Of a stretch of 64,000 nt of DNA, positions 25,033 through 33,570 are shown piece by piece. The position numbers were made by a program, and so were the translations under genes. Positions within the stretch are counted from its first letter, which is position 1. Every line of letters starts with the position of its first letter. A model generated the notes under the pieces. That model had not been told where the DNA came from. It saw only the letters and a list, made by a program, of their open reading frames with translations, and searched no databases. The stretch is taken from assembly GCF_001297015.1 (NCBI RefSeq), contig NZ_LIGE01000031.1, positions 62,001 to 126,000 of the forward strand, given 5' to 3'. Origin of the DNA: Pseudomonas sp. RIT-PI-r (GTDB lineage Bacteria; Pseudomonadota; Gammaproteobacteria; Pseudomonadales; Pseudomonadaceae).

Positions 25033-26666
25033 GGCCGTGCCTCCGCGGGATACCACTGTTCACGGGTGGCCGGAGCGCCGCAATCGAAAGAACTCGCCGG
25101 CAACCGGCTACACAAACGCTCCGCCCAAGGTTGTAGCCCCTGATTGCGATTGACCGTGCCTTGACTGGCGGCCACTTTGAACACGCCCAGCACCAGCACC
25201 AGGGCGACAACCCCGAGTAGCGTCAGGCCGATTTTCACCGGCAGGTTGGTCTTTTCCCAGGACGTGTGTGGTTTGACCTGACGGCGACGGATCAAACCCA
25301 CGCAGGCCTGTGTGGCGGCATAGACGACGCCAGCGATGGGGCCGAAAAACCAGCTGAGCCCGGCCACCATCAATACGCAGGGAATCAGATCGCGCAGTAC
25401 GCCGAACGGCGCAGCGTCCTTGGCTAAACCTGGCCACAACCGCGCGCTGAGGCGGTCATCCAGCAGCCAATGGGCGTGCGCCAGTTCGTGAGTCAGCCAG
25501 TTGATGCCCGCAGCGATCACCCCAAACACGATCGTTGAGGTCATGACGATATTGATCAGCCCGGTGACGCGTAGCCCCAGTGGGATGAAATGAGTAAACG
25601 CACCGATCAGACAGGCCAGCACCACGCCAAGGTATGTCGGCCATTCGTCACGGCCGAGCTCCCAGTCGCGCCAGAAAAACGCGGTGCCACCGGGCAACTC
25701 TGCGCAGACCTTCGGATGATTGGCATACAGCGCCGAACTCAAATGTCGGCAATGCTCCCAATCTTTCTCCCGCAGGCGCCGGGCCAGCGCCCGACGCTGG
25801 CTGAACGGGCCGCTGCCGAGCAACAGGCGTGCGGCGCGGTGTTCGGCAGTGGCGGGGGGCTCTTGCGCGAGGTGACGCTGTTGCGCGATAAAAATCGGTG
25901 CCTCATGGCGGGCGACCAGTCGCTTCCATTCGTCTTGCGGGCAACGGTTGGCCGGGCCGGAATGCCAGCCCTGGCCCGCACAAACCTGCTCGAAAATAGT
26001 GGAGGACCAGTGTTCGCTGTCCAGTAGCAATCGACTCAGGAACAGGTTGAACCACAGTCGGTGTACTTCAGCGTCGAGCCAGAGGCATTGCGCGCACTGT
26101 GCGTAAGCGTGCAAAAAGGCCGCAATGTCCTCACGTTCGAGGGCCTCACGCAGCGGTCGAGTAATGCGTTCGCGCTGCTGATCGAGCAAATGTTCGATGG
26201 ATTCCTCGTCCAGTTCCAAGCGCTGCCAGGCACTGAACCAGTGATAGGTCTGCACCGCCCAATCGACCATCGGCGTTGAGGTTTGCGGGTTCTCGATGCA
26301 ATGCTGCAGCAGGGTCTCTTCGAGGATATGCGCGCAACCCTGCTCAACGGCGAGGGCATGGCGCTGTTGCAACTGCGCAAGGCTGGTGCCCTGCAGCGAG
26401 CGAGTTGCTTGTTGCAAGGCATCGACTTCGACCACGGTCAGGCCGGTCAAATCCCAGCTGTCGTCCTGCGCTGCGTTGTCTTCGTTGTCTTCGTTGGCCT
26501 GCGCCCATTCCTTGTAATTCAGGGCTTGCTCATAGGCGTCACGCAGGCGCTGGAAGCCCTCGGCGTCTTCGTCCGGACGGGTCTGTTTGAGCAGGGCAGC
26601 GTATTGTCGTTTGATACTGCGCGTATCGGCGTCGGCGGTGAGGCCAAGGACGGTCCAGCAACTCAT
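25029..26666 (-). CDS. membrane protein with divergent J domain
   Basis: 545 residues from ATG 26666 (the frame extends to 26729). Residues 1-50 (CWTVLGLTADADTRSIKRQY, then QTRPDEDAEGFQRLRDAYEQAL) form a J domain in which HPD is replaced by RPD, so classical Hsp70 stimulation is doubtful. A helical middle region (about 90-310) is rich in Trp and acidic residues. The C-terminal part has about five membrane helices (from about 345 to 505) with a HELAHAHWLLDD segment that resembles an HExxH metal site. It is coupled by ATGA to the DUF3829 gene. A membrane co-chaperone or protease-like activity are both conjecture. Confidence 0.68.
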   Translation of the reverse strand: MSCWTVLGLTADADTRSIKRQYAALLKQTRPDEDAEGFQRLRDAYEQALNYKEWAQANEDNEDNAAQDDSWDLTGLTVVEVDALQQATRSLQGTSLAQLQQRHALAVEQGCAHILEETLLQHCIENPQTSTPMVDWAVQTYHWFSAWQRLELDEESIEHLLDQQRERITRPLREALEREDIAAFLHAYAQCAQCLWLDAEVHRLWFNLFLSRLLLDSEHWSSTIFEQVCAGQGWHSGPANRCPQDEWKRLVARHEAPIFIAQQRHLAQEPPATAEHRAARLLLGSGPFSQRRALARRLREKDWEHCRHLSSALYANHPKVCAELPGGTAFFWRDWELGRDEWPTYLGVVLACLIGAFTHFIPLGLRVTGLINIVMTSTIVFGVIAAGINWLTHELAHAHWLLDDRLSARLWPGLAKDAAPFGVLRDLIPCVLMVAGLSWFFGPIAGVVYAATQACVGLIRRRQVKPHTSWEKTNLPVKIGLTLLGVVALVLVLGVFKVAASQGTVNRNQGLQPWAERLCSRLPASSFDCGAPATREQWYPAEARP

Positions 26667-26766
26667 TGCGTGTACAACTCCATGAAAACCGTCGACGCGG
26701 TCCAGTGGTGGCACTTTGATTGTGCGCACCTTATCTGTTTCGCGTCGAAAAGTCCTCAGCCGCCGC

Positions 26767-29271
26767 TTATTTGCCGACGAACCAGCGGAAATACGGGTTG
26801 CTGCCGTCGCCGCGCATCACCTCGCCGATATCCCGTGCCCAGGCATCGCGGTCACCGTCATAGGCATGCAGGCTGGCGCGATAGAACTGCATCAAGCGCT
26901 GACGATGACTTTCCATACGCTCATTGAACCCGGCATCGGCATTGACCAGTGGCGGTGCCTGATAGAGGTCCAACAGTGCCGGCAACACCCGCGTGATCTC
27001 CTTGCTGCGCACCCACGGCGCATATTCGATACGCGGTTGATCGTCGGTCACCGCAGGCGCGTCGGCAGCGAAGCGCTCAAGCCCGGCGCGATCGGTGACC
27101 CAGGTCGAGAGCAGGGCAGCGGCCGAGCCGATGCCGACATCCTGCAAGGTGCTACGCACGCTGTCCTGCTGGAAACGCGCGGTGATTTTCGCGGCATCCA
27201 GTTCCATTGGCTGCAGCGAACCGACCAGCAACATCTCATGGAATTCGCTGGTCCACAGCGAGGCATACGGGAACACATCAAGGAAACTGCGCACCAGTGA
27301 ACGCGAGTCGTCGATGTTCTGCGTCGGTAATGGCAGCCACTGGGCGACGATGCCTTTGTCCTCCAGACGACTGGCCGCCAACTGGTAGAAGTCCCGCGAA
27401 TACAGGTTGACCACGCCGGCCGCAGAGGGCGGTGGCGGTTCGAGGGTGATCAGGTCGTAGGTTTGTGCGCTGCGCAGCAGTTCCTGGCGCCCGTCGCGCA
27501 GACGCACATCGACGCCGGGATCGCTGGCGGCGTTGAAGTTGCCCTTGAACAGCGGCGCGGCTTTGACCACCGACGGCAGCAGCTCGGCGACCACTCGATG
27601 TTCCAGCCCGGGATAGCGCAGCATGGCGCCGGCAGTGATGCCCGTGCCGAAACCGATCACCAGCGTCGAGCGTGGCTCGCCGTTGTGAATCAGCAGCGGC
27701 AGCAAGGCTTGCACGCGCATGTAGCGCAGTGAGGGCATGGCATCACCGGTGTTCGACACGCCTTGAATATACAAACGGTGGAAGGTGTTATCGCCGCGAC
27801 CTTGAGCGACCACGGCGACGGTGCCGCCGCGGCCTTCTTCATAGAACGACAGACTGCCGTTGCGTGCACCGGGCAGCAGACTGGCGAGTTTGTCGACCGG
27901 GGTAAACACGGCAAACGCAACCGCGAGCAGACCGAGGGTGACCACGGCCTGACGCCGGCCTTGCTTGACGTGATGACCTTTGCGCACGGCAAAGTAGCCG
28001 ATGCCGGCAGCGATGAGCGCCAGCAGGCCCAGCGTGCGCACCAGCCCCAATAGCGGGATCAGCAGAAAGCCGCAAAGCATCACCCCGACAATCCCGCCGA
28101 GCGTATTGAAAGCCACCACGGCGCCGACATCCCGGCCGACGCGCTCATGGCCGACACTCAAACGCAACGCCAGCGGAAACGCCGCACCGAGCAACAACGT
28201 AGGCACAAAGACAATGCTCAACGCTGCCACGGCGAAACGTGCGCTCATGCCGGCCAGTTCGCTGGCGCCCAGGCTCAACAGCCACATTTCCGCCTGACTT
28301 TGCGCGATCACCAGCCAGCGCCCGAGCACGGCGATTTCCAGCAGCGCGATCAGCCCGGCGCCGGCAATCAGCAAGCCGAACACGCCCCACGGATCGCGGA
28401 TCCGTTCGACCCGCCGGGCGAGCAGGGCGCTGCCGATAAACAACCCGGTCAGATACGTCGCCAGCACCACGGCAAACGCGTAGGTGCGCGTGCTCATGAA
28501 CTGCACGATCGATTGCGACCAGACCACCTCATAACCGAGCGCCACGCCACCGGCGATGGAATACAGCCACAACGCGCTGCGATCCGGGGCTTTTTCCGCA
28601 TGATGTTTAGCGAGGGTTGCCACTGGCACTGGATGCTGCCGGGCCAGCCATAACGCGCCGATGGCTGCCAGCAGATTGAGCATCGCCGCGAACAACGCGC
28701 TGCCTCGGACGCCGAGGCTGGCGATCAACACAAACGCGGCGAGCAGGGTGCCGACAATCGCCCCCAAGGTATTGGCCGCATACAACTGACCGCCAGCCTT
28801 GCCCGGATCGGCGGCGAGCGAACGCACCAGCACCGGCAGGGTGCCGCCCATCAACACCGCTGGCAGGCCGACCAATGCGAACGGCAATATCCACGCGAAC
28901 AGGCCGACATGCTCTTGCAGCCAGGCAAAAGGACTGGCCGCCAGGCTCATGGCCACGGTCGCGCCGACGCCGAGAATCGCCACCAGCACTTCCAGCCCGG
29001 CATACAACAACACCGGCTGCTGCAAGCGATCGGCCCAGCGCCCGAACAGCCAGCCACCGATCGCCAGCCCGGCGAAAAACGCGCTGATACCGGTGGTGAT
29101 CGCGTACACCTCGACGCCGACCACCAGCGACAGTTGCTTGATCCACAGCACCTGATAGACCAGCGCCGCGGCGCCGGAGATGCACAGCAGCAGGGCGGGG
29201 ATGAGCAGCGCGGGAGCGGCGCTGTGCGAGGCGGGTATGGCCGACGGCTTGCTGGCGATACGTGAGGACAT
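26767..29271 (-). CDS. fused MFS-like membrane / spermidine-synthase-like methyltransferase-fold protein
   Basis: 834 residues. Two blocks of membrane helices (about 20-215 and 228-440) have MFS-like loops (GGWLFGRWADRLQQP, GGTLPVLVRSLAADPG). The C-terminal domain (about 475-740) has the spermidine-synthase fold: LVIGFGTGITAGAML as SAM/dcSAM-binding loop, DLITLEPPPPSAAGVVNLYSRDFY as the catalytic-loop region, and a long helical tail. Such fusions are common in bacteria, but their reaction is not established; typical polyamine-binding acidic residues are not obvious. The gene is separate from the J-domain gene by 100 bases. Confidence 0.8.
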   Translation of the reverse strand: MSSRIASKPSAIPASHSAAPALLIPALLLCISGAAALVYQVLWIKQLSLVVGVEVYAITTGISAFFAGLAIGGWLFGRWADRLQQPVLLYAGLEVLVAILGVGATVAMSLAASPFAWLQEHVGLFAWILPFALVGLPAVLMGGTLPVLVRSLAADPGKAGGQLYAANTLGAIVGTLLAAFVLIASLGVRGSALFAAMLNLLAAIGALWLARQHPVPVATLAKHHAEKAPDRSALWLYSIAGGVALGYEVVWSQSIVQFMSTRTYAFAVVLATYLTGLFIGSALLARRVERIRDPWGVFGLLIAGAGLIALLEIAVLGRWLVIAQSQAEMWLLSLGASELAGMSARFAVAALSIVFVPTLLLGAAFPLALRLSVGHERVGRDVGAVVAFNTLGGIVGVMLCGFLLIPLLGLVRTLGLLALIAAGIGYFAVRKGHHVKQGRRQAVVTLGLLAVAFAVFTPVDKLASLLPGARNGSLSFYEEGRGGTVAVVAQGRGDNTFHRLYIQGVSNTGDAMPSLRYMRVQALLPLLIHNGEPRSTLVIGFGTGITAGAMLRYPGLEHRVVAELLPSVVKAAPLFKGNFNAASDPGVDVRLRDGRQELLRSAQTYDLITLEPPPPSAAGVVNLYSRDFYQLAASRLEDKGIVAQWLPLPTQNIDDSRSLVRSFLDVFPYASLWTSEFHEMLLVGSLQPMELDAAKITARFQQDSVRSTLQDVGIGSAAALLSTWVTDRAGLERFAADAPAVTDDQPRIEYAPWVRSKEITRVLPALLDLYQAPPLVNADAGFNERMESHRQRLMQFYRASLHAYDGDRDAWARDIGEVMRGDGSNPYFRWFVGK

Positions 29272-29313
29272 GCGGAGGCCTTAATTCAAGAGTAACTGTG
29301 ACTGTGCTGGCCC

Positions 29314-29390
29314 CTTCGCGAGCAGGCTCGCTCCCACACTGGACCTGTGGCCACCACAAATCCCCTGTGGGAGCGAGCCTGCTCGCGAAG
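29314..29390. repeat. REP doublet, opposite (tail-to-tail) orientation
   Basis: CTTCGCGAGCAGGCTCGCTCCCACA ... TGTGGGAGCGAGCCTGCTCGCGAAG. The arms are arranged the other way round from the copies at 2234 or 11546. Confidence 0.88.
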
Positions 29391-29411
29391 AAGCCGACAC
29401 AGTCCCAAGTC

Positions 29412-29445
29412 AAAAAAAGGCCACTCGCCTGTGAGGGCGAGCGGC
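29412..29445 (-). terminator. Rho-independent terminator of the sulfatase/Bat operon
   Basis: On the minus strand GCCGCTCGCCC, loop TCACA, GGCGAGTGGCC is followed by seven T, 13 bases after the arylsulfatase stop. A textbook intrinsic terminator. Confidence 0.85.
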
Positions 29446-29457
29446 AGTCGAGCGGTG

Positions 29458-31032
29458 TTACTGGGCTTTTTTCATTTTCTCTTCAATGCGGCGATCCACG
29501 TCCTCACGAATCTGGTCGATGCTGAAGCTCGCCGGACGCTGGCTCGGTGGATAGTCGACGAAGGTCTGCAGGAACTTCGCAGCCCTGCGGGTGCCGTCGA
29601 AAATCAGATAGTCGTTTTTCGTCAGCCAGTCATAGTATTGGTCAGACACGATGTCAGCCCGTTCGTACGGGTCCATGCGCAGGTTGAACATTTTCGGTAC
29701 TCGCAGGCACACGAACGGTTCGCTCCACACTTCCAGACCACCGGGAGCACGCTGCTCACAGAAGACCAGTTTCCAATCGTTGAAACGCATGCTGACCAGC
29801 ACACCGTCATCGTTGAAATAGTAGAACTCGTCGCGCGCGCTCTTGTCGGTTTTGCCCGTCAGGTAATCCAGCTGGTTGTAACCGTCCAGATGCACCTTGA
29901 AGTTCTTGCCGCCGACGTCGGCGCCTTTGAGCAGGCGATCCTTGATATCGGTGTCGCCGACCGCAGCCAACAGCGTCGGGAACCAGTCAAGACCCGAGAA
30001 CAACTGCGTCGACACTTCACCGGCTTTGACTTTACCCGGCCAGCGAATCATCGCAGGCACTCGATACGCACCCTCCCAGTTGGAGTTTTTCTCGTTGCGG
30101 AACGGTGTGGTTGCCGCATCCGGCCACGACCATTGGTTAGGGCCGTTGTCGGTGGTGTAGACCACGATGGTGTTGTCGGTCAGCTTGAGGTCATCGAGAG
30201 TCTTGAGCAGTTTGCCGACGTCGCCGTCGTGCTCGATCATGCCATCGGCATACTCGTTGCCGACCATACCGCTCTGGCCTTGCATCGATTCGCGCACGTG
30301 AGTGAACGCGTGCATGCGGGTGGTGTTCATCCAGACGAAGAACGGTTTGTTCGCCTTCGATTGCTTCTCGATGAACGCCTGAGCGGCGGCAGTGGTTTCG
30401 TCGTCGATGGTCTCCATGCGTTTTTTGGTCAACGCGCCGGTGTCCTCGATCTTGCCATCGGCAAAACTGTGGATCACGCCACGCGGAGAGGCTGCCTTGA
30501 CGAACTCGGCATCATTCTTGGGCCAGTACGGACGCTCCGGTTCTTCTTCGGCATTGAGGTGATAGAGGTTGCCGAAGAACTCGTCGAAACCATGGTTGGT
30601 CGGCAGGTATTCATCTTTATCACCGAGGTGGTTTTTACCGAACTGGCCCGTTGCGTAACCTTGTGCTTTCAATGCTTGGGCGATGGTTATATCGCGGGGC
30701 TGCAAGCCGACTGGCACGCCAGGCATGCCCACTTTCGAAAGGCCGGTACGCAGCGGCGTCTGCCCCGTGATGAACGAAGATCGTCCAGCCGTGCAACTGT
30801 TCTCCGCATAGTAATCGGTGAACATCATGCCTTCTTTGGCGATGCGGTCGATGTTCGGGGTCTTGTAGCCAACCACCCCCATCGAATAGGCGCTGATGTT
30901 GGTCTGGCCGATGTCATCGCCGAAGATCACCAGAATGTTGGGTTTTTCAGCCGCTGTGGCCGTTGCCGACAGCGCCATGACCGAAGTCGCCACTAAGGCG
31001 AGCTTGGGTAGCCACTTGCGTATGCGAGTCAT
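29458..31032 (-). CDS. periplasmic arylsulfatase
   Basis: 524 residues. A signal peptide ends near ATAAEK (about 28). NILVIFGDDIG gives the first metal-binding aspartates (about D39, D40), and the active-site motif CTAGR (C80 to R84) is the CxAxR form that is converted to formylglycine. TTDNGPNQWSWPDA and FFVWMNTTRMHAF supply further active-site residues. The enzyme would release sulfate from organic sulfate esters. No formylglycine-generating enzyme or anSME is encoded in the window. It is the last gene of a long minus-strand operon, 70 bases after the HAD gene, and is followed by a terminator. Confidence 0.9.
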   Translation of the reverse strand: MTRIRKWLPKLALVATSVMALSATATAAEKPNILVIFGDDIGQTNISAYSMGVVGYKTPNIDRIAKEGMMFTDYYAENSCTAGRSSFITGQTPLRTGLSKVGMPGVPVGLQPRDITIAQALKAQGYATGQFGKNHLGDKDEYLPTNHGFDEFFGNLYHLNAEEEPERPYWPKNDAEFVKAASPRGVIHSFADGKIEDTGALTKKRMETIDDETTAAAQAFIEKQSKANKPFFVWMNTTRMHAFTHVRESMQGQSGMVGNEYADGMIEHDGDVGKLLKTLDDLKLTDNTIVVYTTDNGPNQWSWPDAATTPFRNEKNSNWEGAYRVPAMIRWPGKVKAGEVSTQLFSGLDWFPTLLAAVGDTDIKDRLLKGADVGGKNFKVHLDGYNQLDYLTGKTDKSARDEFYYFNDDGVLVSMRFNDWKLVFCEQRAPGGLEVWSEPFVCLRVPKMFNLRMDPYERADIVSDQYYDWLTKNDYLIFDGTRRAAKFLQTFVDYPPSQRPASFSIDQIREDVDRRIEEKMKKAQ

Positions 31033-31102
31033 CTGACTTGCTCCTTTTCGCGGGGGTCGTTTATTGCGACTAACGTTTATTGCAGTCCTGCATCACGCTT
31101 TC

Positions 31103-32125
31103 TTATTGCACCTGCTCGGTTACCGCTGGCTCGAACGGATAGATCCGGCGCCATTCGGACGCCATGTCGACCACGGTCCAGCCACGGGAATTTGCTTCGT
31201 CGAGGGCCTTGTCGAGCCGGCCGATATCGGATTTGCGGTCATAGGCCCACTCGCGTTTCGCGTCGGTGTGGTGCACCAGGCCCATGAAACGCTTGCCGGA
31301 ACCTGCAGCGGTCCACTGCAGCATCTGCAGGTCGCCGTCGGAGTTGCCGAAGGCGAGGATCGGCCGTTTGCCGATCACCGCGTCGATGCTTTCCGGTTTG
31401 CCGGGGCCATCGTCGTTGTGCGCCAGTTTCGGGGTGCGCACGATCGAGGCCTTGCCGTCCTTGAACTGGTACGAAGTGATGAACGTGGTGCCGATCACCT
31501 GCTCCGGCGGAATGCCGTAGACCTTCTCGGCGAAGGCACGCATGAAACCGGTGTCGCCGCCGGAGACGATGTAGGTCTTGAAGTCCTGTTTGCGCAGGTA
31601 GTCGAGCATTTCCAGCATCGGCTGGAAGATCATCTCGGTATAGGGCTTGCCGGTTTTTGGATGGCGCGCCTGGCTCAGCCAGGTCTTGGCGTAGTCATCG
31701 AAGGCTTCAGTGGTCATGCCGGTGTGCGTTGCGCCGACGATCTTCAGCAGGCCATCCATGCCCGACGCGGCGAGGGCTTTGTGATCGTTTTCCAGCACGG
31801 CTTTGAACGGTTGGGTGGTCTTCCATTCCGGGTGCTGCGCGGCGGTACGCTTGATCTCATCGAAGGCGAACAGCAATTCGAAATAGGCCGGTTGTTCACT
31901 CCACAACGTGCCGTCGTTGTCGAACACGGCGATGCGGTCGCCCGGTTTGACGAAATCCTTGCTGGACTGGTCGGTTACGGTCTGCACGAATTCGATAATG
32001 CTCTTCTTCGCCGGGCCGTCATTCCACGACGGCAGCGGCTCGTTGGCTTGGGCCAGCAGCGGCAGGGCGAGGCCAAACAACAGGGTCAGGGCGAATCGTT
32101 GGCGGTGCAGTAGCGCAATCGTCAT
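31103..32125 (-). CDS. secreted HAD-superfamily phosphatase
   Basis: 340 residues from ATG 32125, which overlaps the TGA of batD (ATGA). A signal peptide (MTIALLHRQRFALTLLFGLA, then LPLLAQA) makes it periplasmic. The HAD motifs are IAVFDNDGTLW (motif I, DxD nucleophile), TYIVSGGDTGF (motif II) and ILAFGNSDGDLQML (motif IV). Length and the capping region (about 90-160) are like acid phosphatases of the PhoC/SerB-like HAD group. Its coupling to batD and to the sulfatase suggests that these are co-produced exported hydrolases; the substrate is unknown. Confidence 0.85.
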   Translation of the reverse strand: MTIALLHRQRFALTLLFGLALPLLAQANEPLPSWNDGPAKKSIIEFVQTVTDQSSKDFVKPGDRIAVFDNDGTLWSEQPAYFELLFAFDEIKRTAAQHPEWKTTQPFKAVLENDHKALAASGMDGLLKIVGATHTGMTTEAFDDYAKTWLSQARHPKTGKPYTEMIFQPMLEMLDYLRKQDFKTYIVSGGDTGFMRAFAEKVYGIPPEQVIGTTFITSYQFKDGKASIVRTPKLAHNDDGPGKPESIDAVIGKRPILAFGNSDGDLQMLQWTAAGSGKRFMGLVHHTDAKREWAYDRKSDIGRLDKALDEANSRGWTVVDMASEWRRIYPFEPAVTEQVQ

Positions 32126-33570
32126 GGGAAATCCTTCTCGTGAACGGGGGTGAGCGGGCGCAGGGCCGAGGCCGGTTTTGCCTGTTGCTGTTCGGCCTGA
32201 CTGTGAAGCGTAGTCAATGATTCGCGCAGGTGAACGAGTGTTTGCCCGGTACTCGGCTGGCGACCGTAAAGCCCGCGTAACAGGCCTTGCAGGCGTGGGC
32301 CGGCATTGACCAGTTTCAGCCCCAGGCGACTGCGCCGCAGCCACAGGTACAGCGCCGTCAATTGCGCCGGACTGGCCTGCAGTTGGCTATTGATTTGTTG
32401 CCAGGCGAAAGCAGGGGATTGCTGCCAGGCCCGTTGCTGCGCTTGCCGGCGTGCTTGCCACTGTTGCCTGGCGCGGATGAACGCAGGACGCAGCAGATAA
32501 ACGGCGGCAACGACTGTGGCAATCAGCGTCAGCCACAACAGCCCGCGCGTGGAGAAACGCAGGTGATTCTGGCCCAGTCGCTGAAGGTCTTCGCTGATCG
32601 AAAACACCGGTTTGTAGGCAGTGCCGGCCGCTGCTTCGAAGGTCACCGCCGGCACTTGCGCGATGCGCGGTTGGCGAGTGCTGGCGTCCCACCATTTCAC
32701 CTCAACGGCCGGCAGGGTGTGCGAGCCGGCCTTGTCGATGCGGTAGGTGACGCTGTCGATGCGTTGACCGCCGAGAATGTCACCGCGACCGTCATCCAGT
32801 GCAGTGACTTGCGGAGTTTTCGCATAGCGGCTTAGCCCGGGGATATCACTCAACGCCGGAATCGGCAGGGCCATCGCCAGCGCGCCGTCCGCTTGCAGGG
32901 TCAATTGGCGGGTGATGCTGTCGCCGACTTTCAAGGGGGTCGCCGAGTTTGTGACGGTCTGGGTGAAACGCAATCCACTGGCCACCAGCGGTGTTTCCCC
33001 GGGTTTGAAACCGGGCGTTTGTGCCACGCTGAACTGCACCGGTTGGCTTTGCGCACTGATTTCTGCCGTGGCTTGGCCGGGTGTCGCGCGCACGGTCAGA
33101 GAAGGGATATCAAACGTGCGCGCAACGTTCGGGGTGATCAGGTAGCTGTAGCGCAAACCGCTGAAAGCCTGGCCGTCGATGGTTTGATTGAGGTGCTGGG
33201 CCTGACCGTCTGGGGGCATGACCAGCGCGCCGTCGAGTTTCAGGTCGGGGAGGGTGGCGGCGCTGGTGAACCAGGTGTCGGTGAGGACATCGACTTGCAG
33301 TTCGACCAGGCCGCCGACCATCGCGCCTTCGGCGGGTTGCAGGTGGGCTTGGACTTTGAGTTGGGGTTCGGGCTCGGCAGCAAAAGCATTGAGGCTTAGC
33401 AGACTGGCCAGGAACCAGAAGCCGATTCTTGTAGTGATCAATCTGGCCCCATCGCTGGCAAGCCAGCTCCCACAGGGTTTTATGGTGTTCACAAAATCGG
33501 TGATAACACCGGAGTTCCCTGTGGGAGCTGGCTTGCCAGCGATGGCGGTAGTAGGGGTTAGGCGGTTCAT
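32122..33570 (-). CDS. BatD-like protein, with a REP element inside its 5' coding region
   Basis: 482 residues if translation starts at ATG 33570, which overlaps the batB stop (ATGA). The first 43 codons read straight through a REP doublet before reaching a signal peptide (TRIGFWFLASLLSLNAFA). An alternative TTG at 33441 would give 439 residues beginning directly at the signal. The body has BatD-type beta domains (VQAHLQPAEGAMVGGLVELQ, then LRYSYLITPNVARTFDIPSL, and SITRQLTLQADG), one C-terminal membrane helix (about 375-392) and a cytoplasmic helical tail. BatD proteins belong to MoxR/Bat complexes thought to act in envelope protein maturation or stress. Confidence 0.82.
   Translation of the reverse strand: MNRLTPTTAIAGKPAPTGNSGVITDFVNTIKPCGSWLASDGARLITTRIGFWFLASLLSLNAFAAEPEPQLKVQAHLQPAEGAMVGGLVELQVDVLTDTWFTSAATLPDLKLDGALVMPPDGQAQHLNQTIDGQAFSGLRYSYLITPNVARTFDIPSLTVRATPGQATAEISAQSQPVQFSVAQTPGFKPGETPLVASGLRFTQTVTNSATPLKVGDSITRQLTLQADGALAMALPIPALSDIPGLSRYAKTPQVTALDDGRGDILGGQRIDSVTYRIDKAGSHTLPAVEVKWWDASTRQPRIAQVPAVTFEAAAGTAYKPVFSISEDLQRLGQNHLRFSTRGLLWLTLIATVVAAVYLLRPAFIRARQQWQARRQAQQRAWQQSPAFAWQQINSQLQASPAQLTALYLWLRRSRLGLKLVNAGPRLQGLLRGLYGRQPSTGQTLVHLRESLTTLHSQAEQQQAKPASALRPLTPVHEKDFP
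33449..33546. repeat. REP doublet (CTGGCAAGCCAGCTCCCAC family) inside the batD reading frame
   Basis: CCATCGCTGGCAAGCCAGCTCCCACAGGG and its inverse CCCTGTGGGAGCTGGCTTGCCAGCGATGG, separated by a loop. The frame that starts at the ATGA junction stays open through it. Confidence 0.9.
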
